From an uncultured Clostridia bacterium (GTDB lineage: Bacteria > Bacillota > Clostridia > Lachnospirales > Lachnospiraceae): a DNA stretch of 5,034 nt. Below the pieces are notes generated by a model. That model made no database searches, had not been told where the DNA came from, and saw only the letters and a program-made list of their open reading frames with translations. This document shows, one piece after another, positions 1 to 5,034 of this stretch (its first letter is position 1; each line of letters starts with the position of its first letter). Where the stretch lies: assembly GCA_946620335.1 (NCBI GenBank), contig CAMONF010000259.1, positions 1-5,034 of the forward strand, read 5' to 3'. Made by a program: the position numbers and the translations under genes.

Positions 1-253
1 GGGCGGCCAGACTGTCCTGAACGGCGTGGACTTCTCGGACAACACCGCCGAGATCCCGGCTGAGGAGAAGAAGCGGATCTACACCGCCCTCGCCAAGGCC
101 CAGCTGGATGCCTGGAACAAGGGCTCCGGCTTCTTCTACTGGAGCTACAAGCTCCTGCTCGACACTGTCAACGATATTTCCTGGAAGGGATGGGACGCCT
201 GGGACCTGGGCAAGTGCGTGGACGAAGGCTGGTTCCCCATCCTTGGAGACTAA
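1..253 (+). CDS. Glycoside hydrolase family 5-like beta-glucanase/glucosidase, C-terminal fragment
   Basis: This is the last 83 codons of a gene that begins upstream of the window; the frame is open from base 2 and ends at TAA 251-253. The fragment has an end typical of GH5 exo-glucanase/cellulase-like enzymes: a helix with AQLDAWNKGSGFFYWSYK (roughly fragment residues 34-51), whose FYWSYK strand corresponds to beta-strand 8 of the TIM barrel with its conserved substrate-stacking Trp. A closing GWDAWDLGKCVDEGWFP segment follows. The family hydrolyses beta-glucosidic links in beta-glucans or related plant polysaccharides. The catalytic glutamates and any signal peptide lie outside the window, so the substrate and cell location cannot be read. 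The next gene starts 3 bases after the stop, which indicates co-transcription with a GH43 enzyme. A GTG at 26-28 is internal and is not a start. The GH5 assignment rests on recalled family resemblance of a short tail and is moderately sure. Confidence 0.72.
   Translation, partial: GGQTVLNGVDFSDNTAEIPAEEKKRIYTALAKAQLDAWNKGSGFFYWSYKLLLDTVNDISWKGWDAWDLGKCVDEGWFPILGD
245..248 (+). promoter_or_regulatory. Ribosome binding site of the GH43 gene
   Basis: GGAG lies 8 bases before the ATG at 257 and inside the last codons of the upstream GH5-like gene, whose stop codon (251-253) sits between the site and the start. This layout favours translational coupling of the two hydrolases and fixes the GH43 start. 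Confidence 0.65.
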
Positions 254-256
254 AAC

Positions 257-1957
257 ATGATTCAGAATCCTATTCTGCCGGGCTTCAACCCGGACCCCTG
301 TATCTGCCGCAAAGGTCAGGACTTTTACCTGATCGTCTCTTCCTTCGAGTGGATGCCCGGCCTGCCCGTCTACCACTCCAGGGACCTGGTCCACTGGGAG
401 CTCCTGACCCATGTCCTCACGGATATGCGCCAGGCGGACCTCCGCAAGCTTCCCTCAGCCAAGGGTATCTGGGCCCCCTGCCTCACCTACTCGGAAAATG
501 AAGACCTCTTCTACGTCGTCTACGGCGTCATGAACTCCATGAACGCCCGCTATTTCGACGTGGACAACTATCTGATCACCGCCAAGGACATCTGCGGCCC
601 CTGGAGCGAGCCCGTATACCTCCACTCCTGCGGCTTCGACGCCTCCATCCTCCACGACGATGACGGCCGAAAATACGTGGTCGCCCTGGACTGGGAGACC
701 CGCGACGGCTATGAGAAGCCCGGCGCCATCTGCGTGGCGGAATACGATCCCGTCCAGAAAAAGATTCTGGACTACCCCGAGCGGGTCTACTGGGGCGGCA
801 CCGACCGCGGCTGCATCGAGGCTCCCCACCTGACCAAACACGATGGAAAATACTACCTCATGTGCGCCGAGGGTGGCACCGGTTACAACCACTGCGTGAC
901 CATGGCGAGGGCGGATTCCCCCTACGGGCCTTACACGCCGGATCCCATGAATCCCATCGTGACCTCCGTCCCCGGCTACTCCAACGAGCGGGCCGACTGG
1001 GACCACTTAAAGCCCCGCTACTACAACCACGAGTCCATCCTCCAGAAATCAGGACACGGCAGCTACGTCGAGTTCGACGTCCCGGGCGTCGGCCATGAGG
1101 TCTACCTCTTCCACCTGACCGCCCGGCCCTTCGTGCCGGAGCTCCGCTGCACCCTGGGCCGCGAGACCGCCGTCCAGAAAATGGTCTGGACCGAGGACGG
1201 ATGGCTCCGCATGGCGGACGGCTCCTGCCTCGCCAAGGTGGAGGTCCCGGAACCGGGTCTTCCGGAGGTGGTCTACCCGCCCATCCCGGACCGCGACGAC
1301 TTCGACGAAGCGCCGGCCAACGCCCAGATGGACTGCCACGGCAATGCCCTGCTGGCCCCCTGGTACTACGCGCCCAGGATCATGCCCTCGGTCTTCGTGG
1401 ACCTGACCAGCCGCCCCGGCTGGCTCAGGATGCGCGGCCAGGAATCCAGGACCTCCCTCAACTCGGTGAGCCTCCTGGCCAGAAAGCTGACTTCCGTCCA
1501 CGTCCAGGTGACCACGAAGATGGACTTTACGCCCTCCGTCCACAAGGAGAGCGCGGGTCTCATTTTATACTATGACAACATGAACTACGTCAACCTCCGC
1601 AAGTACCGAAGCGACTCCCTGGGACAGAGCGCCATCTCGGTCCTCTCCCTGGAGAACGGCGAGCGCACCGAGTTCCTGAACACCCGGACGCCGGTGCCCG
1701 ATGCGCCCATCTGGCTCCGCCTGACCATCGACGGCCGCCGTTCCCGCTTCTCCTACAGCCTGGACGGCGAGAACTACACCCCTATCGGCCGGGTCTTCGA
1801 CACCAGCAAGTTCTCCGACGAGTACTGCAAGTACGGCGAATTCACCGGCACCATGGTCGGCATCACCTGCGCCGACAAGGTCTTCCACAGAAAGACCGCC
1901 GACTTTGACTTCTTCGAGATGGTGACCCTCCGGGCACCGGTCGACATCAACGACTGA
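257..1957 (+). CDS. Glycoside hydrolase family 43 beta-xylosidase / alpha-L-arabinofuranosidase-type enzyme
   Basis: This 566-residue protein matches the GH43 beta-xylosidase type (subfamily 11-like, related to Selenomonas SXA), which releases xylose or arabinose from the ends of xylo-oligosaccharides by inversion. Residues 1 to about 320 form the five-bladed propeller and about 345-560 the C-terminal beta-sandwich (GH43_C2/DUF1349-like). The expected catalytic triad is visible: base Asp13 in NPDP, pKa-modulating Asp128 in FDASILHD, and acid Glu188 in CIEAPHL. The other family landmarks are GIWAP (70-74), GHGS with His267, HLTARP with Arg290, and the closing ADFDFFEM (548-555). The length is slightly above the usual 530-550. 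There is no signal peptide, so it is probably cytoplasmic and acts on imported oligosaccharides. The ATG at 257 is supported by the start MIQNPILPGFNPDP, typical of the family, and by a GGAG 8 bases upstream. It follows a GH5-like gene in the same operon, and a strong hairpin 3 bases after the stop ends the unit. Xylosidase versus arabinofuranosidase specificity cannot be settled from sequence. Confidence 0.93.
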   Translation: MIQNPILPGFNPDPCICRKGQDFYLIVSSFEWMPGLPVYHSRDLVHWELLTHVLTDMRQADLRKLPSAKGIWAPCLTYSENEDLFYVVYGVMNSMNARYFDVDNYLITAKDICGPWSEPVYLHSCGFDASILHDDDGRKYVVALDWETRDGYEKPGAICVAEYDPVQKKILDYPERVYWGGTDRGCIEAPHLTKHDGKYYLMCAEGGTGYNHCVTMARADSPYGPYTPDPMNPIVTSVPGYSNERADWDHLKPRYYNHESILQKSGHGSYVEFDVPGVGHEVYLFHLTARPFVPELRCTLGRETAVQKMVWTEDGWLRMADGSCLAKVEVPEPGLPEVVYPPIPDRDDFDEAPANAQMDCHGNALLAPWYYAPRIMPSVFVDLTSRPGWLRMRGQESRTSLNSVSLLARKLTSVHVQVTTKMDFTPSVHKESAGLILYYDNMNYVNLRKYRSDSLGQSAISVLSLENGERTEFLNTRTPVPDAPIWLRLTIDGRRSRFSYSLDGENYTPIGRVFDTSKFSDEYCKYGEFTGTMVGITCADKVFHRKTADFDFFEMVTLRAPVDIND

Positions 1958-1960
1958 AGA

Positions 1961-2047
1961 TAAAAAAGTGGGAATCAGGGACGGTTCCTTTTCCCAGTTT
2001 TCTTCGAAAACTGGGAAAAGGAACCGTCCCTGATTCCCACTTTTTTA
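1961..2047. terminator. Bidirectional intrinsic terminator between convergent genes
   Basis: A perfect stem of 42 base pairs (arms 1961-2002 and 2006-2047) closes on a 3-base loop, TTC at 2003-2005. The outer arm ends are TAAAAAA on the left and TTTTTTA on the right, so a transcript from either strand forms a GC-containing hairpin ending in a run of U (2041-2046 for the + strand, 1962-1967 read backwards for the - strand). It starts 3 bases after the GH43 stop codon. The TAA of the convergent anti-sigma gene occupies its last three bases (2045-2047). Termination in both directions is inferred from structure and position. The stem is far longer than an ordinary intrinsic terminator, so this may be a captured repeat element that also terminates. 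Confidence 0.8.
1961..2047. repeat. REP-like 87-base perfect palindrome
   Basis: The arms carry the modules GTGGGAATCA, GGGACGGTTC and CTTTTCCCAG in that order, mirrored exactly on the other side with no mismatch over 42 bp. From memory, similar GGGACGGTTC/GAACCGTCCC palindromes recur in intergenic regions of many bacterial genomes and behave like REP or REPIN elements mobilised by Y1 (RAYT) transposases; no copy count could be made here. A perfect arm match of this length indicates recent origin or strong correction. No transposase and no clear target-site duplication are visible beside it. Only one copy lies in the window. Confidence 0.6.
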
Positions 2048-3106
2048 CATCCCTTTGATCTCGCGCCAGTCGGACTGGTCGCGGGCGGGCGTCATTTCCG
2101 CGGTGAAGGTATAGCCGTCGGCTTCCCAACGGGCCAGACTATAGCGGTGGTCCGCTCCGTAGAGGACGATTTCACGGCCTTCGCTGTGGATGACCATGAT
2201 ATCCTCGTAGGAAGATGGATCTACGGCAGGCAGGACTTCCGGAGACATGGTGTAAACTACCTCTTCGCCGTCTTCGCCCGCGTAAACGATCTGTGCGCCG
2301 CGGCCGGCAAGATACGTGTAGGTGACGGATGCAACATCGAAGGGCAGGTCGGTCAGCTCACGGACCTCGAAGCCGGCCAGTTCGCTCAGGTGAGTCAGTG
2401 TTTCGGCCTCTGTGGCTGTTCCGATCGCATCCGAAGAGGATACGCCGGCATCCGCTGTTCCTTCAGCGCTCTGCGATTCGGCTTCGGAAGTGTCGCCGGC
2501 GCTCTCCGGCGCAGCTACCTCCTCATTCTCTCCTGCGGTCTCTACAGCTGCTTCCTCACTCTCCGCAGCCTCTTCTGTGGTTTCCGCAGCAGTCATTGCG
2601 TCTTCGGCGGCTGCCTCGCTTGTTCCGTTCTCTTCCGCTGCCGCTGCGTCCGCACTCTTCGAGCCGGAGGCGCTGTCCTCCGTGTCCGCCGCGGCACGGG
2701 CGGTCAGTCCTGCCGGACTATCCTCGGCCGCAGCTTCCTCAGCTGCCGGCTCATCCGCGTCCGCTGCAAAGGCTTCTGCGGGCGTTTCATTTTCAGCAGA
2801 TTCCGGCGCTGCCTCTTCCGCAGCCGCCGCCTCTGCACTTTCGACTGTAGCCGCAGCGCTCCCGGACGCGCCCGCGGAATCTCCCTTTCCGGAAAATACG
2901 CCGCTCACAGCCGCGCTGCCGATGATCAGCAGCAGGCAGGCGGCCGCCACCACCGGAAGCACCCGCTTGAGGGGCAGGCGCCCTCTCAGGTCCGTGACCT
3001 TGTCCGTCCCCTCCGCCTTCTTCGTGGCCTCGGCGACCTCCTCCAGCACCCGGGTCCGCATATTCTCGTCGACCTGGATCCGTTCCATGATTTCATTATA
3101 CTTCAT
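2045..3106 (-). CDS. Probable membrane anti-sigma factor with acidic Ala/Glu linker and DUF4367-like domain
   Basis: This 353-residue single-pass membrane protein is encoded just after an ECF-type sigma gene and is best read as its anti-sigma partner. Residues 1 to about 46 are cytoplasmic and charged (MKYNEIMERIQVDENM, then RVLEEVAEATKK), a start seen in clostridial regulators of this type. Residues about 50-71 form one membrane helix (LPVVAAACLLLIIGSAAVSG). Residues about 75-234 are a low-complexity Ala/Glu/Ser/Thr linker with many acidic residues and only two basic ones (Arg137, Lys150). Residues about 240-353 form a compact DUF4367-like domain (GFEVRELTDLPFDV, VVYTMSPEVLP, YSLARWEADGYTFTAEM), expected outside the membrane. 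The ATG at 3106 is chosen because GAGGA sits 5 bases before it and the protein then begins MKYNEIM. A GTG at 3118, giving 357 residues and overlapping the sigma stop, is possible but has poor ribosome-site spacing. The anti-sigma role is inferred from context and layout; no zinc-binding HxxxCxxC motif is present. Confidence 0.8.
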   Translation of the reverse strand: MKYNEIMERIQVDENMRTRVLEEVAEATKKAEGTDKVTDLRGRLPLKRVLPVVAAACLLLIIGSAAVSGVFSGKGDSAGASGSAAATVESAEAAAAEEAAPESAENETPAEAFAADADEPAAEEAAAEDSPAGLTARAAADTEDSASGSKSADAAAAEENGTSEAAAEDAMTAAETTEEAAESEEAAVETAGENEEVAAPESAGDTSEAESQSAEGTADAGVSSSDAIGTATEAETLTHLSELAGFEVRELTDLPFDVASVTYTYLAGRGAQIVYAGEDGEEVVYTMSPEVLPAVDPSSYEDIMVIHSEGREIVLYGADHRYSLARWEADGYTFTAEMTPARDQSDWREIKGM

Positions 3107-3111
3107 ATCAG

Positions 3112-3116
3112 TCCTC
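3112..3116 (-). promoter_or_regulatory. Ribosome binding site of the anti-sigma candidate
   Basis: GAGGA on the - strand overlaps the TGA stop of the sigma gene (3115-3117) and lies 5 bases before the ATG at 3106-3104. Ribosomes finishing the sigma factor stop on this site, so the two proteins are probably translationally coupled. This site decides for ATG 3106 over GTG 3118. Confidence 0.6.
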
Positions 3117-3759
3117 ACTCTCCGCCGCCGACAAAATCATACTCGTCCTCCAGGATATCCCGAAGCTTTTCCCGGGCCCGCTTGAGGTCTGACCGCACCG
3201 TCGCGTCCTTGCGGCCCAGGATGGCAGCAATATCCGCGCTCCCGTAGCCTTCCTGGTAAAAGAGGTGAATGACTTCCCGGTAACGGACCGGCAGATACTT
3301 GACCGCCTCCCAGACGAAGGAAAGATCGTCCCGGTCCTCCGAGACCAGCTCCTCGTTGAGCTCGTCGTAATCCCGGAAACGGTTGAACTTGATCCTGTTC
3401 TTGGAGAGGTTGGCGGCTACCGTCATCAGCCAGGCCTTCTCATGGCGTTCATTTTCAAAAGGCGGCGCCTTTTTGATGTAGCGGATCAGCGTCTCCTGCA
3501 GAATATCCTCCGCATCGTCCATGTTGTGGACGTAGCTGTAGGAAAGGCGCAGAATGCTGTTGCCGCAGCTGTCCATGACCCGGGCCGCGTCGTGGGCCAG
3601 GGCGCCTGCCGTCGGGACCGTCTCCGGGCCTGCCGGGTCTTCCGCTGTCGAAAGGGACAGGCCGAAAAGGCCGGCCGCCCAGGAGGCAAGCATGCCAAGG
3701 ACGGACCTTCCGCCTGTCATATCTCCCTCATTCCATCTGATTCTCAAAGCTTCTGTCAT
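3115..3759 (-). CDS. ECF-type RNA polymerase sigma factor (sigma-70 family)
   Basis: This is an alternative sigma factor of about 214 residues that should direct RNA polymerase to a small set of promoters. Region 2 spans about residues 61-123: ILRLSYSYVHNMDDAEDILQETLIRYI, then the DNA-melting/-10 recognition helix around HEKAWLMTVAANLSKNRIKF. Region 4 spans about 144-203: FVWEAVKYLPVRYREVIHLFY followed by a helix-turn-helix, GSADIAAILGRKDATVRSDL, for the -35 element. There is no region 1.1 or 3, as expected for the ECF group. The N-terminal 60 residues before region 2 are unusual and include a hydrophobic stretch (LGMLASWAAGLFGLSLS, about 21-37). The ATG at 3759 is chosen for the AGGTGAT just upstream. 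ATG 3720, preceded by GAGG, is also possible. A TTG at 3900 would add 47 residues but has no ribosome site and crosses promoter-like AT-rich DNA. The downstream membrane protein, 8 bases after the stop, is the likely anti-sigma factor. The sigma identity is firm, the exact start is not. Confidence 0.9.
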   Translation of the reverse strand: MTEALRIRWNEGDMTGGRSVLGMLASWAAGLFGLSLSTAEDPAGPETVPTAGALAHDAARVMDSCGNSILRLSYSYVHNMDDAEDILQETLIRYIKKAPPFENERHEKAWLMTVAANLSKNRIKFNRFRDYDELNEELVSEDRDDLSFVWEAVKYLPVRYREVIHLFYQEGYGSADIAAILGRKDATVRSDLKRAREKLRDILEDEYDFVGGGE

Positions 3760-3906
3760 TTCATCACCTGCCGGGATTTCTCCCTCTATCCTGTAAACAT
3801 CTGAACCAATGCCATTTGTTGCAAATAAATACACATCAGCCGACCGGATCTTGATCGCGAAACCAGCTTCAGGGTTTCGGCCGGATAGTTCAAAATTCAA
3901 TAAAAC
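3760..3906 (-). promoter_or_regulatory. Leader/intergenic region upstream of the sigma factor
   Basis: These 147 bases between the DUF2238 stop and the chosen sigma start contain AT-rich patches unlike the flanking genes and probably carry the sigma operon promoter. A weak sigma-A-like candidate reads TTGCAA (3824-3819), 17 bases, then GATGTT (3801-3796); the -10 match is poor. A 7-bp hairpin (CGAAACC 3879-3873 with GGTTTCG 3864-3858, 8-base loop) sits in the middle and has no U-run after it. A sequence ATCCGGYCG occurs three times in the same direction, at 3920-3912, 3886-3878 and 3849-3841. No autoregulatory ECF promoter (AAC-type -35) could be identified with confidence. Part of this stretch would be coding if the TTG start at 3900 were used. 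Confidence 0.35.
3763..3769 (-). promoter_or_regulatory. Ribosome binding site supporting the sigma factor start at 3759
   Basis: AGGTGAT on the - strand matches the 3' part of the AGGAGGTGATC consensus and lies 3 bases before ATG 3759. It is the first good site after the upstream gene, and it supports this start over the TTG at 3900. A second candidate, GAGG 5 bases before ATG 3720, competes with it. Confidence 0.45.
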
Positions 3907-4728
3907 TCAACCGGCCGGATCCTCTCCCGCCCCGCCAGGCTTCTTGAGCCGCTCGATCTGAAAGCTGTGGGCCAGCTTGTAGCGGTCGCGGTCGGCGATG
4001 TAGAGATAGCCGAATACCGAGAAGACGACAGCGCCGATCATATTCACGATGAGATCCTTCATGGTATCGATGAGGCCGATATCCAGATAGCCGCCCTCCA
4101 CCGTCATAAGAACATTGCCGTCCGCGTCGTAGAGGACTGTGTGGTCGATTCCCCGCACCGCCACCGGCGTATTGGCCCGGTTGGGATTGAGCTCAATGCT
4201 GTAGATGTCCCTGACGATCCGGTCCTTCTGGGCGTCCGTCTTGAAGAAGGCGTCCGCCGAGAACTCCATGAATTCCCAGGTCACGCCCACCGTCATGGAG
4301 AAGCAGAAGGCCACGATGGCCACGAAGACCGGGGCCAGCTGGAAGTTCCGGACGCGGGTGTTGAGCAGGTCCACCAGGCTGAAGCCGACGCTGGCGGCCA
4401 GGAACCCGTTCAGGGTGTGGAGCATGGTGTCCCAGAGCCGGAACTGGCCGTAGAAGTTGTTGATTTCCCCCAGAATGTCCGCCGCGAAAATAAAGCAAAA
4501 GATGATGATCTCAAGCCCGCTGGGCAGACTGATGGCCAAGGTGTCCTTGACGAAAAAGGGGATGGCGAAGAGGACCAGCGTGACCACGCACAGAAATGCG
4601 TTGTTGTAATTTTTCAGTATGAGCTCGCGGACCAGGCAGAAGATGGTCAGGATCCTGAGCACCAGGTAGACGACGATGGACCGCTTGCTGGAATTGTGAT
4701 AAATATCGATAAAATTCTGAAGTGTCAT
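3907..4728 (-). CDS. DUF2238 (YjdF-like) multi-pass membrane protein
   Basis: This 273-residue integral membrane protein has about six hydrophobic helices (roughly 17-38, 44-60, 66-86, 105-122, 131-151 and 224-245). It resembles the DUF2238/YjdF family of bacterial membrane proteins, whose biochemical role I do not know. Family-like landmarks are GEINNFYG (87-94), WDTMLHTLNGFLAA (99-112), WEFMEFSAD (151-159) and DTMKDLIVNMIGA (221-233). The clustered Glu87, Asp100, His104, Glu152, Glu155, Asp221 and Asp225 sit in or beside helices and could bind a metal or ion (inference). A soluble loop of about 65 residues (159-223) separates the last helix from the rest, and the C-terminal tail is charged. 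The ATG at 4728 overlaps the stop of the preceding membrane gene as ATGA, so translation is coupled; its own ribosome site (GGGA, 2 bases away) is weak. The sigma/anti-sigma pair lies downstream on the same strand after a leader of about 150 bases, so a functional link is possible but unproven. Confidence 0.8.
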   Translation of the reverse strand: MTLQNFIDIYHNSSKRSIVVYLVLRILTIFCLVRELILKNYNNAFLCVVTLVLFAIPFFVKDTLAISLPSGLEIIIFCFIFAADILGEINNFYGQFRLWDTMLHTLNGFLAASVGFSLVDLLNTRVRNFQLAPVFVAIVAFCFSMTVGVTWEFMEFSADAFFKTDAQKDRIVRDIYSIELNPNRANTPVAVRGIDHTVLYDADGNVLMTVEGGYLDIGLIDTMKDLIVNMIGAVVFSVFGYLYIADRDRYKLAHSFQIERLKKPGGAGEDPAG

Positions 4729-5034
4729 CTTCCCAGAAGCCTCCCGTACAGCCTGAAGAGGCCGGCAAAACTGAAATTACGCTGGATGAAGGACAGCACC
4801 GGTCCCATACCGCCCCGAAGGCTCGATAAGATGATGCAGCCGAGTCCCAGGACCAGAAAGATAATGAAAATAAGCGGCCTGAACTTCCTGACGGTCTTCA
4901 GCACCTGTCCGCTGAGGCTCTCTTTCTCCGTCGTTGTCAGAAGGAGAAAACGCTGGAAGAACCGGAGCACATCCGGATAGGCTTTGATCAGCCGGACGAA
5001 GAGGGTAAAGAGGAGCAGGGCGCCTCCCAGGGCA
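4725..5034 (-). CDS. Membrane protein of unknown function, C-terminal fragment
   Basis: This is the last 102 codons of a gene that begins beyond the right edge; the frame is open to the window end and stops with TGA at 4727-4725. The fragment starts inside a hydrophobic helix (LLLFTLFVRLI), then has a basic amphipathic stretch (VLRFFQRFLLL, later KTVRKFRP). A strong membrane helix follows at about fragment residues 52-71 (RPLIFIIFLVLGLGCIILSS), then a short Arg/Phe-rich tail with FRLYGRLLGR at the end. The pattern fits a multi-pass inner-membrane protein with a positively charged cytoplasmic tail. I do not recognise the family. Its stop overlaps the start of the DUF2238 gene as ATGA, so the two are in one operon and may act together. 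A GTG at 4970 within it is internal, because the frame continues upstream with membrane-like sequence. Confidence 0.7.
   Translation of the reverse strand, partial: ALGGALLLFTLFVRLIKAYPDVLRFFQRFLLLTTTEKESLSGQVLKTVRKFRPLIFIIFLVLGLGCIILSSLRGGMGPVLSFIQRNFSFAGLFRLYGRLLGR

Noticed and set aside
455..1006. Minus-strand open frame of 183 codons inside the GH43 gene
   Set aside because: It is antisense to the catalytic domain, Val/Gly/His-rich, with no family resemblance; a shadow of high-GC third positions.
1961..2047. CRISPR repeat or insertion sequence end
   Set aside because: There is a single copy with no spacers, no neighbouring transposase and no second terminal repeat, so neither an array nor an insertion sequence is supported.
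1947..2129. Minus-strand 60-codon frame across the palindrome
   Set aside because: It overlaps the end of the anti-sigma gene in another frame and the palindrome itself (GTVPDSHFF-like reading), so it is a by-product of the repeat and not a gene.
2147..3247. Long + strand open frame of 366 codons opposite the anti-sigma gene
   Set aside because: It is Cys/Arg/Leu-rich with no recognisable domain, lies antisense to a gene with clear domain layout, and results from the repetitive GC-rich linker codons. Frames at 2329-2850 and 2412-3185 are likewise shadows.
3858..3879. Hairpin in the sigma leader as an intrinsic terminator of the DUF2238 gene
   Set aside because: The stem is only 7 bp with an 8-base loop and is followed by CGATCAAG, not a U-run.
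3760..3900. Sigma factor start at the TTG at 3900
   Set aside because: It would add 47 residues without conserved features, has no good ribosome site, and starts 6 bases after the previous stop in AT-rich DNA that looks like a leader. It is not fully excluded.
3967..4980. + strand open frame of 337 codons opposite the DUF2238 gene
   Set aside because: Its composition (His/Asp/Glu/Val-rich, no hydrophobic core) is typical of the complement of membrane-protein codons, and it crosses two well-supported minus-strand genes.

Overview
The window looks like chromosomal DNA from a GC-rich Firmicute, most likely a plant-fibre-degrading Clostridia member (Lachnospiraceae or Oscillospiraceae-like) from gut or rumen. 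This is inferred from the glycoside hydrolase pair, the Firmicutes-type sigma/anti-sigma pair with a DUF4367-like sensor, the DUF2238 membrane protein and the Shine-Dalgarno-type start sites. No rRNA or marker gene is present, so the taxonomy is tentative.

Left part (1-1957, + strand): the 3' end of a GH5-like beta-glucanase/glucosidase, followed 3 bases after its stop codon by a complete GH43 beta-xylosidase/arabinofuranosidase-type enzyme. The two form a small polysaccharide-use operon, and the GH43 enzyme is probably intracellular and acts on imported oligosaccharides.

Junction (1961-2047): a perfect inverted repeat with 42-bp arms and a 3-base loop lies exactly between the convergent gene ends. 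It has A6 and T6 tracts at its outer edges, so it can terminate transcription in both directions. Its GTGGGAATCA/GGGACGGTTC modules resemble dispersed REP-like palindromes, and this is the most unusual non-coding structure here.

Right part (2045-5034, - strand): read in the direction of transcription, there is the C-terminal part of an unrecognised membrane protein, a DUF2238 (YjdF-like) multi-pass membrane protein joined to it by an ATGA overlap, a leader of about 150 bases, an ECF-type RNA polymerase sigma factor, and a single-pass membrane protein that is very probably its anti-sigma factor. The anti-sigma candidate has a short cytoplasmic N-terminus, one membrane helix, an unusually long acidic Ala/Glu/Ser linker and a C-terminal DUF4367-like extracytoplasmic domain. 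The sigma and anti-sigma genes are tightly coupled, which suggests a self-contained envelope signalling module. The signal and regulon cannot be read from this window.

No tRNA, rRNA, CRISPR array, insertion sequence or phage gene was seen. The long open frames opposite the right-hand genes are antisense shadows.
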